Part shown: positions 42,214 to 51,535 of the stretch, piece by piece
Layout of the letters: the number at the start of each line of letters is the position of its first letter
Position numbering within the stretch: the stretch's first letter is position 1
NCBI GenBank assembly: GCA_963745175.1
Contig: CAVUWK010000007.1
Location: forward strand, 186,001 to 250,000
DNA length: 64,000 nucleotides
From: Bog-473 sp963745175
GTDB taxonomy: Bacteria > Actinomycetota > Acidimicrobiia > Acidimicrobiales > RAAP-2
Reading direction: 5' to 3'
Made by a program: the position numbers and the translations under genes
The notes under the pieces: model-generated
Told to the model about the DNA's origin: nothing
What the model saw: only the letters and a program-made list of their open reading frames with translations
Database searches by the model: none

Positions 42214-43633
42214 TCACTCCATCACGGCCCGCAGTTCGAGAAAGGACTCCAGACCGTAGGTGCCGTATTCGCGACCTATGCCCGACTGCTTGAACCCTCC
42301 GAACGGAGACAGCGACTCCGAGGCTCCGTTGATCAATACCCGGCCCGCCTCAAGCCGCGACGCGACACCATGCGCGCGTGTGGGATCCGACGAAAAGATG
42401 TAGGCCTGCAAGCCGTAGATCGAGTCGTTGGCGATCTTGACCGCGTCATCGTCATCGCGATAGGTCAGGACCGAGAGCACCGGCCCGAAGATTTCCTCAC
42501 GCGCAATCTTCATGTCGTTGGTGACGTCCGCGAAGATGGTCGGTCGCACGAAATACCCGTCGGGGAGTCCATCGGGGCGCTCCGGCCCGCCAACGACGAT
42601 CCGGGCACCCTCTTCGATACCGCTGCGGATGTAGGACTGGACCCGGTCCCGCTGCCGTTCGCTCACCATCGGGCCGATCGCCGTCGCCGCGTCGCGCGGA
42701 TCGCCAGTTGGAAAGTCATCCATCTTCACCGTCGCGATGGCGAGCACTTCGTCCAGCAGGCTCTCTGGGACGAGGATGCGCGTGCCAGCGACACACGCCT
42801 GGCTGCTGTTGACGAACCCGTGCTGGAGCGCGCCGGTGACGGCTTCCTCGAGATCGGCGTCGTCGAGGATGATCGACGGCGACTTGCCGCCGAGTTCGAG
42901 CGCCACGCGCTTTAGCGTCTCGACTGACTCGCGCAGGATGAGCTTGCCGACGACGGTTGATCCAGTGAAAGAAATGGCGGCGACGTCTGCGTGTCGACTG
43001 ATTGCAGTCCCGACAACACCGCCGAGCCCCGTCACGATGTTGAATACACCATTGGGCAACCCGGCCTGGTGGAGCGCCCGGGTCACGACATCGGTCTGCG
43101 TTGCACTCATCTCGCTCGGCTTGATGACGGCGGTACAGCCGGCGGCCAGGGCCGTCGCGAGCTTGTTGCAAATGAAGAACGCATCAGAATTCCACGGCGT
43201 GATCAGGCCAGCGACACCGACCGCCACCATCTCTACGGTCGCTTTACCGATTTTGCCGCGTGAAATCGAAGTCCTTCAAGGTCGTGATCATGTCGGCGAA
43301 AGCGTCGTAGCACATGTCGAACATCCACTGATTGCGCGGCATCGGTGCGCCGTACTCCAGCTGGGCGGACTCGAGTATCTCGTTCCTTGCGGCGACGACT
43401 GCGGTCTGCAGCCGTTGCAGCGCGTCGATCCGCTCCTCCTTCGAAGTCAGGGACCAGGAAGGCAGTGCGCGCTTCGCCGCCGCAATGGCCGCGTCGGTGT
43501 CCACTTCGTCAGCCAGTTGGACCTGCCCAATCACTTTGCCGGTGGCGGGATTGAACAGGTCGGCAAGTTCCGTGCCGTGTGGGGTGACGAACTCACCGTC
43601 GATGTAGATCTTGTCGAGCACCTCTTTTTCCAT
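42214..43633 (-). pseudogene. Aldehyde dehydrogenase with one frameshift
   Basis: The N-terminal part starts at ATG 43633 (AGGAG 6 nt upstream): KIYIDGEFVTPHGTELADLF up to LKDFDFTRQ, then a shift near 43250; the rest reads KIGKATVEMVAVGVAGLITP and runs to 42214. The catalytic Glu (ALELGGKSPS) and Cys (NSSQACVAGTR) are intact. Deleting one C at the junction restores a 470-residue enzyme. It lies 108 bp downstream of the AraC regulator on the same strand, which may have controlled it. Assembly error is possible. Confidence 0.82.
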
Positions 43634-43741
43634 GGTGGTCTCCTTAAATGATTCGGTACCTCCCATGGAAACAACGCTGTAACGGCTAGGCCAGCAAGAT
43701 CCTCCCGCGCTGTTGCACAATCCTCTATTTCTGGGCGATCC

Positions 43742-44644
43742 TCAGTGCAGCGTCGCGCCGAGCGGACCGAACCCTCCACGCATGCGCTCTGCATCAATTC
43801 TCGGTGAAGCACCGAACTGGCGCCGGTACTCGCGACTGAACTGGGATGGACTGTCGTATCCGACGCGGTGGCCAACGCCGGTGACGTCGTTCGGGCGGTT
43901 CGCCAGCAGCAATCTCGCCGCCTGCAGGCGGATGTGCTTCTGAAACTGGATTGGGGTCATCGCCGTCACGGCCTGGAAGTTCCGATAGAAAGCCGAGACA
44001 CTCATCCCCGAAAGTTGTGCCACTTCCTCGACCCGGAAAGGCCGGGTGTAGTTCTCCCGGATCCACTGCACCGCTTGCGTGATGTGATTCAGGCCGCTAT
44101 CCGCGAGACCTAGCTGACGGACGAGGTCGCTTTGTTCGCCGGTCATCAATCGCCAGAGAATCTCGCGCTTGAACAACGGGGTCAGTGCCTTCCGGTCCCC
44201 CGGCCGATCGAGCAGCCGCAACAGCCGCACAACGGCATCGAGCAGCTCGTCCGGGGCATCGCTGATCGCGAGTCCCGGCCGTACGGTGCCCGGGGATCGT
44301 GGCAGGTCCCCTGGTCCGGTCTGCAACAGCAGTTCTGCTATGACGGCAGGTTCGAGAGCCATCCCAAAGCTGAGGGTGGACTCGCCCGGAGTGGCTTCGA
44401 TGACCTGTATCTTCACTGGGAGGTCTACGGAGGCAACGAGGTACTGACCGGCTTGGTAGTCATAGATGCGCTCTCCCAGCGCGAGGCGCTTGCCGCCCCG
44501 GGCGATGACCGTCACCACCGCGCCAGTCATCACGTGCTCTGGAGAACCGGCGTTTGACCTACAGATTCGGACACCGTCAATGGCAGTCGTCAGATCGGAA
44601 CGTGCATGTCGTTCCAGCACTTGGCGAAGCTCGTCCAGAGACAT
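43742..44644 (-). CDS. AraC-family transcriptional regulator
   Basis: A 300-residue regulator. Residues about 20-170 form an AraC_N (PF06719)-type ligand domain (VVTVIARGGKRLALGERIYD). The two HTH units near residues 195-290 read PFRVEEVAQLSGMSVSAFYR and VTGVGHRVGYDSPSQFSREY. This class often controls an adjacent aldehyde dehydrogenase or oxidoreductase gene, here the frameshifted one downstream. ATG 44644 is used; no strong ribosome-binding site is visible. Confidence 0.9.
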   Translation of the reverse strand: MSLDELRQVLERHARSDLTTAIDGVRICRSNAGSPEHVMTGAVVTVIARGGKRLALGERIYDYQAGQYLVASVDLPVKIQVIEATPGESTLSFGMALEPAVIAELLLQTGPGDLPRSPGTVRPGLAISDAPDELLDAVVRLLRLLDRPGDRKALTPLFKREILWRLMTGEQSDLVRQLGLADSGLNHITQAVQWIRENYTRPFRVEEVAQLSGMSVSAFYRNFQAVTAMTPIQFQKHIRLQAARLLLANRPNDVTGVGHRVGYDSPSQFSREYRRQFGASPRIDAERMRGGFGPLGATLH

Positions 44645-44965
44645 GTCACGATTGGACCACAGAACTCGCGGGACCGTCCGTCAGCGAGAGGATTGTGCAA
44701 GAACTCGCGAGTTTTGTGAAAACGCCCGTCCGATGCCCGTTCAAGATCGGCGATGAGCTGCGACGACGTCAACACCCCTACCCATGGTGAGCAGGCACTT
44801 GCGTAGGTCTGCCGTGATGACAGCGGGACGAACTGCGCCGCTCACCGGCCCGTACTCGACGCCCATGAACGCGTGCACCACGGCCAGTCGTTGAGCAGGC
44901 ACGTGCACGGCGCTGCACACGGATCCTGTCCAGTCGGCAGCAACGGGACGGAGGGGTTCACCCCC
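44645..44965. other. 321-bp stretch upstream of the AraC gene, no gene seen
   Basis: It should hold the AraC promoter. Open frames here are short and overlap on both strands without domains or ribosome-binding sites. No clear hairpin. Confidence 0.4.
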
Positions 44966-45237
44966 GATGCCCTCCCCAGTATCCACCCCGCCCTGCACTT
45001 CTCTCCCGCCGGGCTGTCATGGGTCCAAAACGCCTGCACCCTGCCGTTCGGTGGGCTCCTGCTGTTGGGGGCCGGGCGGGCGATCCCCTGGGGCGACGCC
45101 GGGTGTCCGTCGCCGGCATCGCCCTGTTCTCCGCGGCTTCGCTGTTCGATGGACTGACCCAGTCGTCGGATTGGCTCCTCACCGCCCGAGCCGTCCAAGG
45201 GGTAGCTGCCGCGGTAGACGCGACGTGCGCGTTTTGA
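44966..45237 (+). pseudogene. MFS transporter N-terminal remnant, frameshifted
   Basis: One frame reads ALPSIHPALHFSPAGLSWVQ and PFGGLLLLGA (TM1-TM2 of an EmrB/QacA-type pump). Near 45070 the frame shifts and continues GRAGDPLGRRRVSVAGIALF and LLTARAVQGVAAAV (loop 2-3 motif, TM3-TM4), then stops. About 90 of 450-500 residues remain. Confidence 0.75.
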
Positions 45238-45381
45238 CCTACTCATGGCCAGCTTCCCGCCGGTCTCCAAGTCGTCTGGCCGCGTTCGATCATGCTCGGC
45301 ATAGGCACGGAGGATGGAGAAAAGCCTCTCCCGCTCGCTGCTTCGGACGTCTACCTCGGTTTAGCGAGCTAAGCCGATGTC

Positions 45382-45732
45382 GTGCCCAGGCTGTTCGCCC
45401 CGGCTGACGTCACGGTTCACCAGGACCCGTACGAAGACGCCGACCACGACGCCGTCGAGGTGGAATGCATCGTGGTGGACAAGGACGGCGATCGGTCGAT
45501 ACGGAGGACTTCCACGAATGGTCGTCGCGTCGAGACTGCGCTCCCAGAGATTCGACCCTACGCGAACGAGATGGGCGAGGTCGATCGGTGGCGACTGGAG
45601 CTTGGGCTGAACGAGCTGGGGAGGGCCTTCAGCCTCGTTGACCGATTCGCTACTACCGGCGAGCGCCAGTTGACCCCAAAGCATGCCGCGACGGGGTGCC
45701 TCCGAAGCGCTTGGATCTCGACGGCTCGTTGA
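45382..45732 (+). CDS. Unrecognised open reading frame, 116 codons
   Basis: The frame has an acidic, protein-like composition (YEDADHDAVEVECIVVDKDG, then LELGLNELGRAFSLVDRFA) but no known domain. There is no ribosome-binding site before GTG 45382, and it lies in a region of gene remnants. It could be a fragment of a larger lost gene. Confidence 0.25.
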   Translation: MPRLFAPADVTVHQDPYEDADHDAVEVECIVVDKDGDRSIRRTSTNGRRVETALPEIRPYANEMGEVDRWRLELGLNELGRAFSLVDRFATTGERQLTPKHAATGCLRSAWISTAR

Positions 45733-45741
45733 GTAGGGCAA

Positions 45742-45757
45742 GTGCATGGGCATGCAC
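45742..45757. repeat. Perfect inverted repeat GTGCATG-GG-CATGCAC
   Basis: Two 7-bp arms around GG, close to another palindrome at 45843-45857 and to GCATGCGTATGC at 45761-45772. Function unknown; could be binding sites for a dimeric regulator or relics of a mobile element next to the tRNA. Confidence 0.4.
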
Positions 45758-45842
45758 AGGGCATGCGTATGCAACGCCTCGCCCGACCCATCTTCGTCCG
45801 CGAATCCGCGGCGTGCTGGCCGCCCGCCTCCGCTCCACTCTA

Positions 45843-45857
45843 CGTATGCTGCATACG
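45843..45857. repeat. Perfect inverted repeat CGTATGC-T-GCATACG
   Basis: Two 7-bp arms around one base, 112 bp from the tRNA-fMet 3' end. It shares the GCATAC/GTATGC core with neighbouring palindromes and with TGCATATGCA in repeat A. Confidence 0.4.
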
Positions 45858-45969
45858 CAAGGGCTGAGTAGGTCCCCACAAACTGTCCCCATAAACACAG
45901 AAGCCGCCGACCAAACATGCTGGTCAGCGGCCTGTGCATACGCGAGAAGGCGCGAAAATCGCCGCTACT

Positions 45970-46046
<77 letters not shown>

Positions 46047-46136
46047 GCGAAGAGAACATCTTACATGGACCGCAGCGCACCCGACACGGCGCCGCGCCCG
46101 CCCCACCGAGGCGCAGGCAGGCGCCCGCCGGCCCCG

Positions 46137-46526
46137 CTACAGCGTCTGCGCCGTGGGCGGAGGAGGTGGCGGGGAGGACGGGTCGGCCGCCTTGGGCGGC
46201 GGGGGCGGAGCGGGGGCCGCCGATCCGTCGCCGGCCGGGGTCGCCGTCGGCGCTGCCGCGGCCGATTCGGGGGCGAGCGTGATCTGACCGTGCTCGGACT
46301 CGTGCGCCTGGAGGGCCTCCACCAGCCGCGCGATGTCGGCGTCGGTGGTCGGGGTGGATCGTCCCGTCTTGGTGGCGTAGAAGGCTGCGCCGAGGTCCCG
46401 CAGCATGCCGTCGGCCGCCTTCTTCGCCTGGGCTTCGTTCATCTTGGCCTGGCCCTTGGCTGCCGCGTCCTTGGCCATCTCCGTGGCCGCCGTCGCCTGC
46501 GCCTTGACCTTGTCCAGCAGTCCCAT
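46137..46526 (-). CDS. Small protein with helical N-terminus and Pro-rich tail
   Basis: The 129-residue product begins MGLLDKVKAQATAATEMAKD, an Ala/Lys-rich helix, then has an AFYATKTGRSTPTTDADIAR segment and an Ala/Pro-rich tail. AAAGGAG lies 7 nt before ATG 46526; the frame upstream to 46769 is only a shadow of the UPF0182 gene. The helix resembles those of small coat- or membrane-associated proteins with MGLLDKVKAQA starts found in many actinobacteria. Function unknown. It follows the UPF0182 gene on the same strand by 82 bp. Confidence 0.7.
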   Translation of the reverse strand: MGLLDKVKAQATAATEMAKDAAAKGQAKMNEAQAKKAADGMLRDLGAAFYATKTGRSTPTTDADIARLVEALQAHESEHGQITLAPESAAAAPTATPAGDGSAAPAPPPPPKAADPSSPPPPPPTAQTL

Positions 46527-46608
46527 CGCAAGACTCCTTTCCTCGCGCCTCGTCGCCCCCATCATGGGACCCACCGGACCCGTTGGCAACCGGAGTCGCC
46601 GTCCCGCC

Positions 46609-49600
46609 TCAGGTCCGGGCAGCCGCCGATGCCAGCGTCGTCGACGTGGTGGTCGTCGAGCTCTTGGGTTCCGTACTCGTCGGCACCGAGGCGGTCGTGG
46701 ACGTCGAGCCATGCGACGTCGTGGTCGTCGTGGTCGTCGTCGTCTGCGTGAGCTTCTTGGACTTGGCACCCTTGACAGGCGGCACCGTCGTGGTCGTGCT
46801 GGTTGAGGTGCCCGGCACCGGCGTCCCGATCACGTCCTGGGCCTGGGTGATCTGCTCCTGCATGAGGTTGATGTCGGTCTGGAACTGCGACAGGTTCCCC
46901 GCCTTGAGCGCGGCGAGCGCGTTGGTGTAGTCGGTCTGCGCCTGCTGCAAGAGGCCCGCCACCGCCGCCGGCACCGTGCCCGTCGACGACCCGCCCGATC
47001 CCGACGGCAGGACAGTCGTCTGCAGCAGATCGGACAGCACGGCCGACAGCGACGTGTCGATCTGCACGTTCTTGCCGAGAACCCCCACCACGTACTGCAG
47101 CTGCGGCTGCGGGTTCGTCGTCGGTGACGCGTAGAGAGGCCGCAGGTACACCATGGAGTTGGCGATCGGGACCATGAGCGTCTCCCCCAGCAGGACCTCC
47201 GAGCCGTGCTGATCGAGCAGCGTGATGTCCGACGACACCGTCTTGTTGGCCGAGATCTCCGCGTCCGCGTTGGCCGGGCCCGCCGTCCCCTGAGGGACCT
47301 CATAGAGGTCGAGCTGGCCGTATTGCCCCGGGTCCGCCAGACCCACCATCCACGCGGTCAGGTTGAAGTTCTGGTTGGAACCCGAGAGATTCGTCTGCGA
47401 CGCGGGGACGTAGCCGTCCGAGACGGTGAACACCTGCTGACTCGGTGCGATGCCGGGTAGCGAGTACACCTGGTACTGGGGTGCCATGCGCGCCGGGGTC
47501 GTCGAGACGAGCTGCCCCTGGTTGTTGAACGTGTTCTGCGCCAGGAGGGCTTGCGACTGCGGGCCGGCTCCGGCCGTGGGCGACAGCTGCCACGCGTTGC
47601 TGGCGGCGTAGAAGTTCCCCGGGTTCGTGAGGTGGTAGCGCCCGTAGATCGCCGATTGGATGGAGAAGACGTCGGGCGGGTAGCGCAGGTGCGCCTGGAG
47701 CGCCGCCGGCATCTTGGAGAGCGGGACGAACATGTTCGGGAAGGCGGCCGAGTACGCCTGGAGAATGGGGTCCTTCGGGTCGGCGTCGTAGAACGTCATC
47801 TTCCCCGAGTAGGCGTCGATCACGACCTTCACCGAGTTGCGCACGTAGTTGTAGCTCCCGGGCAGGGTGCTGCCGACCGCCACCTGCTGGGTGTCTGCGT
47901 TCTGCGAGTACGCGTAATTCGACGTCGTCGTGTAGCCGTCGACGATCCAGTCGATGTGCCCGTGATCCGGGCCTGGGCCGCTGTTGATGACGGCGTAGGG
48001 GTCGTGGTCGAAGGAGAGGAAGGGCGCCGCCGTCTGCGCCATGGTGACGGGGTCGCGAATGAACATGATGCGCGACTTGTCCGTGATCTGGCTCGAGATG
48101 AGGAGATTGAAGTCGCCCAGTCGGAGCGCGAAGGCAGCCCGGGTGAAGATCGACGACAGCTGGACCCCGCCGCTCCCGTGGTAGTGGCTCTCGACGTTCT
48201 GCCCGTTCTGCGGCTGGTAGTCGACCTCGAGTTGCTTGGAGTTGGCCACCACGTAGCCGGTCTCACCCAGGCCGAAGTAGACGTTGGGCTGGGTGATCTC
48301 GGGCAGCCCGTTCGAAGAAGTCGGCGGGACGTCCTGAACGCCGAAGACAGGGTTGTTGGAGTTGGTCTGGGCCGACAGCGCGACGGCAGCCCCGTTCCCG
48401 TGCGTGTACTGCAGGTGCGTGTTGACCCACGACGGGGAGGGCACGCCGGCGGCCGAGATGTCCCGCACGCCGATCAGCACCGGCGTCCGTTGCCCGTTCA
48501 GCGTGTAGCGGTCCACCCCCAGTGAGGGGAACGAATAGTACGACTTGATGCCCTGCAGTCGCTGGAACGTCTGCAGCGAGATCGTCGGGTCAGGGTCCCA
48601 TTGCCGGATGTTGGCGATGGTGGGCGCGGCCACGACGGTCTGGCTGGCGCTGATGCTCGTGCTGGCCGGGAACGAATGAAGCTGCACGTTGTTCAGGTTG
48701 TAGGCGTCCCGGGTGGCCGTGATGTTGCGCTGGATGTACGGCGCCTCCAGCGAGCTCTGGGCCGGCGTGACCTTGAGCGCCTGTAGCAGCGCGGGGTAGA
48801 TGATGCCGACCACCAACGCCACGAAGGCCCAGATGCCCACCGCCAGAACCGGGAGCGTCCATCCCTTCTGGCGGATGTTGTAGAGCAGGATGAGCGCGGC
48901 GAAGACCGAGACCACGGCGAGCAGCAGCTCGGCAGGCAGGCGGGCGTGCACGTCGGTGTAGCCGGCCCCGTTGACGTAGCCGTCCTGCGCGTTGACGAGC
49001 GACCAGCGCTGGAAGATGTAGCCGACCGCCTTGTCCAGCGCGATCAGGGCCAGCAGCACGGAGATGTGCGCCTTCACGGGCGGCCGCACCCGGGGCAGGC
49101 CACGCTGCGGCTGGATCCCCCCGTTGAAGTAGTGGAACACCACCGAGACCGCCAACGTCACGATCAAGATGGCCAGGGTCCAGTCCACGATGAAGGTCAT
49201 GAAGGGCAGGTCGAAGACGTAGAAGCCGATGTCCTTGTGGAATTGGGGGTCGGTGACGTGAAAGCTCCCGCCGTGGCGGAAGAGGATCCAGTTGTTCCAC
49301 TGCCCCACCGTCCCCGACGCGCCGATCAGCGCCAGGACGAAGGCGAGTCCCACGTAGATCCGCCCGGAGAAGGGCCGCACGAACTGCTGGTAGCGCCGCA
49401 CCAGCTCGTCCTCCTGGGCCAGAACGATGTCGCGACCGGCGATGCGGTCGCAGACCACGAGGTTCACCCACAGGACGGCGAAGAAGATCGCCCCGAAGAC
49501 GCCGAAGAGGCCGAGCTTGATCGCCAGGAGCGTCGAGAAGACGTTGTGCAGGTCGACCGAGGAGAACCACAGGCTGTCGGTGTAGAGACCGGCCAGGGAC

Positions 49601-49713
49601 CGCAGCGACACCAGCAGGACGATGAGGACGACGACGAAGCCGATGAGCCACCACCGCGCCCGGTGGCGGCGGCGCGGCGAGGGATCAGCACTCAGGTCGC
49701 TGGGGATGCGCAC
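46609..49713 (-). CDS. UPF0182-family membrane protein
   Basis: A 1034-residue protein of the UPF0182 family. Seven TM segments lie in the first 300 residues (WWLIGFVVVLIVLLVSLRSL near the N-terminus, and six more), followed by a large extracytoplasmic domain of about 600 residues. After about residue 970 the tail is Thr/Ser-rich with poly-Thr runs. Function unknown; widespread in actinobacteria. ATG 49713 starts with a short basic N-terminus (RRRHRARWW). It is the first gene of a run with the small Pro-rich protein on the same strand. Confidence 0.92.
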   Translation of the reverse strand: MRIPSDLSADPSPRRRHRARWWLIGFVVVLIVLLVSLRSLAGLYTDSLWFSSVDLHNVFSTLLAIKLGLFGVFGAIFFAVLWVNLVVCDRIAGRDIVLAQEDELVRRYQQFVRPFSGRIYVGLAFVLALIGASGTVGQWNNWILFRHGGSFHVTDPQFHKDIGFYVFDLPFMTFIVDWTLAILIVTLAVSVVFHYFNGGIQPQRGLPRVRPPVKAHISVLLALIALDKAVGYIFQRWSLVNAQDGYVNGAGYTDVHARLPAELLLAVVSVFAALILLYNIRQKGWTLPVLAVGIWAFVALVVGIIYPALLQALKVTPAQSSLEAPYIQRNITATRDAYNLNNVQLHSFPASTSISASQTVVAAPTIANIRQWDPDPTISLQTFQRLQGIKSYYSFPSLGVDRYTLNGQRTPVLIGVRDISAAGVPSPSWVNTHLQYTHGNGAAVALSAQTNSNNPVFGVQDVPPTSSNGLPEITQPNVYFGLGETGYVVANSKQLEVDYQPQNGQNVESHYHGSGGVQLSSIFTRAAFALRLGDFNLLISSQITDKSRIMFIRDPVTMAQTAAPFLSFDHDPYAVINSGPGPDHGHIDWIVDGYTTTSNYAYSQNADTQQVAVGSTLPGSYNYVRNSVKVVIDAYSGKMTFYDADPKDPILQAYSAAFPNMFVPLSKMPAALQAHLRYPPDVFSIQSAIYGRYHLTNPGNFYAASNAWQLSPTAGAGPQSQALLAQNTFNNQGQLVSTTPARMAPQYQVYSLPGIAPSQQVFTVSDGYVPASQTNLSGSNQNFNLTAWMVGLADPGQYGQLDLYEVPQGTAGPANADAEISANKTVSSDITLLDQHGSEVLLGETLMVPIANSMVYLRPLYASPTTNPQPQLQYVVGVLGKNVQIDTSLSAVLSDLLQTTVLPSGSGGSSTGTVPAAVAGLLQQAQTDYTNALAALKAGNLSQFQTDINLMQEQITQAQDVIGTPVPGTSTSTTTTVPPVKGAKSKKLTQTTTTTTTTTSHGSTSTTASVPTSTEPKSSTTTTSTTLASAAART

Positions 49714-49786
49714 GTGGGGAGCCTAACGTCCGCCGCGCCTGTCCCAAGGGCCAGGCTCCGGCCGCCGCTGCAGTCAGAAGTCCTGG

Positions 49787-51526
49787 TCAGTCGCTCGCCG
49801 GCGCGATGAGGCAGCGGCACCCCGAATGGGCCGGCGGGTGGGCGTGCCCGGTCGGGAACGTCTCGGTGCCGCTCACCGCACCGGCCAGCGCGTTGTCCTC
49901 ACAGTCCGAGCACCCGCTCGCGGTCGTCACCACCCAGCGCACTTTGCCGTCCGCGCTGGCCGCCGTCACGCCGGCGGAGAACGCGTACGTGGCCTGGTCA
50001 CCGGCCAGGCGCTCCACGCGCTCGCCCCGCCACTCGCGGAAGGCGGCACCCACGCGATCGACCGGCTCCCCGGTCCCCTCCGCGACCTGGCGGCGCAGCG
50101 TCGTGACGACCACCCGCGCCAACCCGGCCGACGCGAGCTCCACGGCGTCGCCTCTGCGAATGGTCGCCGCGCCCGCTCCGACGAACACCGTGCCGGCGGC
50201 GAACGCTTCGTCCAAATGGCTGCGCGCCGCACCCGCGAAGGCGGCCAGGTGCTCGTCCTCGGAGCCCATCAGCTCGTCGGCGCCGAGCCCCGGTGCGTGG
50301 CGCAGCCGATCGAGCAACCGGTTCTGGTCGTCGCCGAGGGTGCGCTTGATCGTCCGGCTCAACCGGGCCGTCACGGGCGTCAGCAGTTCGTCCCGCCGGG
50401 CGATGATCGGGTCGTCGGGACCGGGCACGGGTTCCGCTTCCGCCACGACCTCGGCCGCTGGCTCTGGCTCAACCGCCTCGGCCACTTCCACGACCCCCTC
50501 GGCCGCCTTGGGCGCGTTCACTTTGGCCGCCGCGTCCGCCGCGCCTGCCGCCTCGGTCGGCGGACCGGGCTGTTCCGTCTCTCCGGACCCCGTCTCCCCG
50601 GACCCGGCCCGGATGCGTGCGAACAGCTCATCGACGCTTGGTCCGGGAGAGCCTGACTCGTCGTCATCGTCCTCGCCGTCGGGCTCGCCCCGCACGACCG
50701 GCGTCGGCCCTGTCGGGGGCACCTCGCCGGCGGTCTGGTCGACCTCGTCCTGGTCGTGGGGCATCTCGGCCGTGCCGAGTCGAAATTGGTCAGCCACGGC
50801 CTGGGCGGCCGCGCGCGCCTCCTCGTCGGTCCGGTCCAGCTCGGTCAAAATCCCGTCCACCCGGTCGCGCACCCCGTGCACCGAGGCCGCCATCTCGTCC
50901 CGGGCGGCTCGCAGCTGCTCGATCTGGATGCCGAGCGCGCGCCGCCGTGCGGCCAGGTCGGACAGAACCCGGCGACGGGCCTCTTGCACCTGGTCGAGGA
51001 GGGCCCGCCCCTCGTCCTTGGCGCGGGTGACGATCGCCTCCCCCTCCGCCACCGCGTCGGCGGTGATGCGCTCGCTCTCGACCCGGGCCTCCTGCTCGGC
51101 GTTGGCCACCAGCAGCTCCACCTCGACGACGCGTTCGGCGGACGACGCCTCGGTGCGCGCCTGGAGCTCGTCCACCTGGCTCTGCGTGTCGCGCAACAGC
51201 GTGGCCGCCCCTTCCTGGGCCTGGGCGACGATCCGCGCCGCCTCCTCATGGGCGTGGCGCAGGATCTGCGCGCTGTGCTGGCCCAAGGACGCGGTCAGGG
51301 TGGCCTCGTCGACGACCGGATGGGCCGCCCGCTGCTCGGCCTCGGCCAGGGCCGCCCGGAGCTCCTCCTCACGCGCCTCGAGTGCCTCGAGGCTGCGGGA
51401 CACCGACTGCAGGTAGGAGCGCACCTCGTCGGTGTCGAAGCCCCGCCGGGCGATGGCGAAGGAGTGCTGGGCGATGTCGCCGGTCGCGATCCGGGACGAC
51501 GAAATGGGGGCGCGGCCTTCTGCCAT
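49787..51526 (-). CDS. DivIVA-like coiled-coil protein with a phage-head-like C-terminus
   Basis: The 579-residue protein starts with a DivIVA-type domain (FAIARRGFDTDEVRSYLQSV) and a coiled coil to about residue 230. An acidic Glu/Asp/Pro-rich linker covers about 235-375, then a helical domain. The C-terminus has C539-x2-C542, H561, H563, H567 and C570-x-C572 (GHAHPPAHSGCRC), a cluster like that at the end of phage Mu F/SPP1 gp7 head proteins and probably metal-binding. DivIVA domains mark curved membranes at poles and septa. Start ATG 51526 follows the protease gene by 9 bp, so they are co-transcribed. Confidence 0.8.
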   Translation of the reverse strand: MAEGRAPISSSRIATGDIAQHSFAIARRGFDTDEVRSYLQSVSRSLEALEAREEELRAALAEAEQRAAHPVVDEATLTASLGQHSAQILRHAHEEAARIVAQAQEGAATLLRDTQSQVDELQARTEASSAERVVEVELLVANAEQEARVESERITADAVAEGEAIVTRAKDEGRALLDQVQEARRRVLSDLAARRRALGIQIEQLRAARDEMAASVHGVRDRVDGILTELDRTDEEARAAAQAVADQFRLGTAEMPHDQDEVDQTAGEVPPTGPTPVVRGEPDGEDDDDESGSPGPSVDELFARIRAGSGETGSGETEQPGPPTEAAGAADAAAKVNAPKAAEGVVEVAEAVEPEPAAEVVAEAEPVPGPDDPIIARRDELLTPVTARLSRTIKRTLGDDQNRLLDRLRHAPGLGADELMGSEDEHLAAFAGAARSHLDEAFAAGTVFVGAGAATIRRGDAVELASAGLARVVVTTLRRQVAEGTGEPVDRVGAAFREWRGERVERLAGDQATYAFSAGVTAASADGKVRWVVTTASGCSDCEDNALAGAVSGTETFPTGHAHPPAHSGCRCLIAPASD

Positions 51527-51535
51527 GCCCAGAGC

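Noticed and set aside
49806..51416. Plus-strand open frame of 536 codons
   Set aside because: Antisense to the DivIVA-like gene; Ser/Ala/Arg repeats reflect the codon pattern of the other strand.
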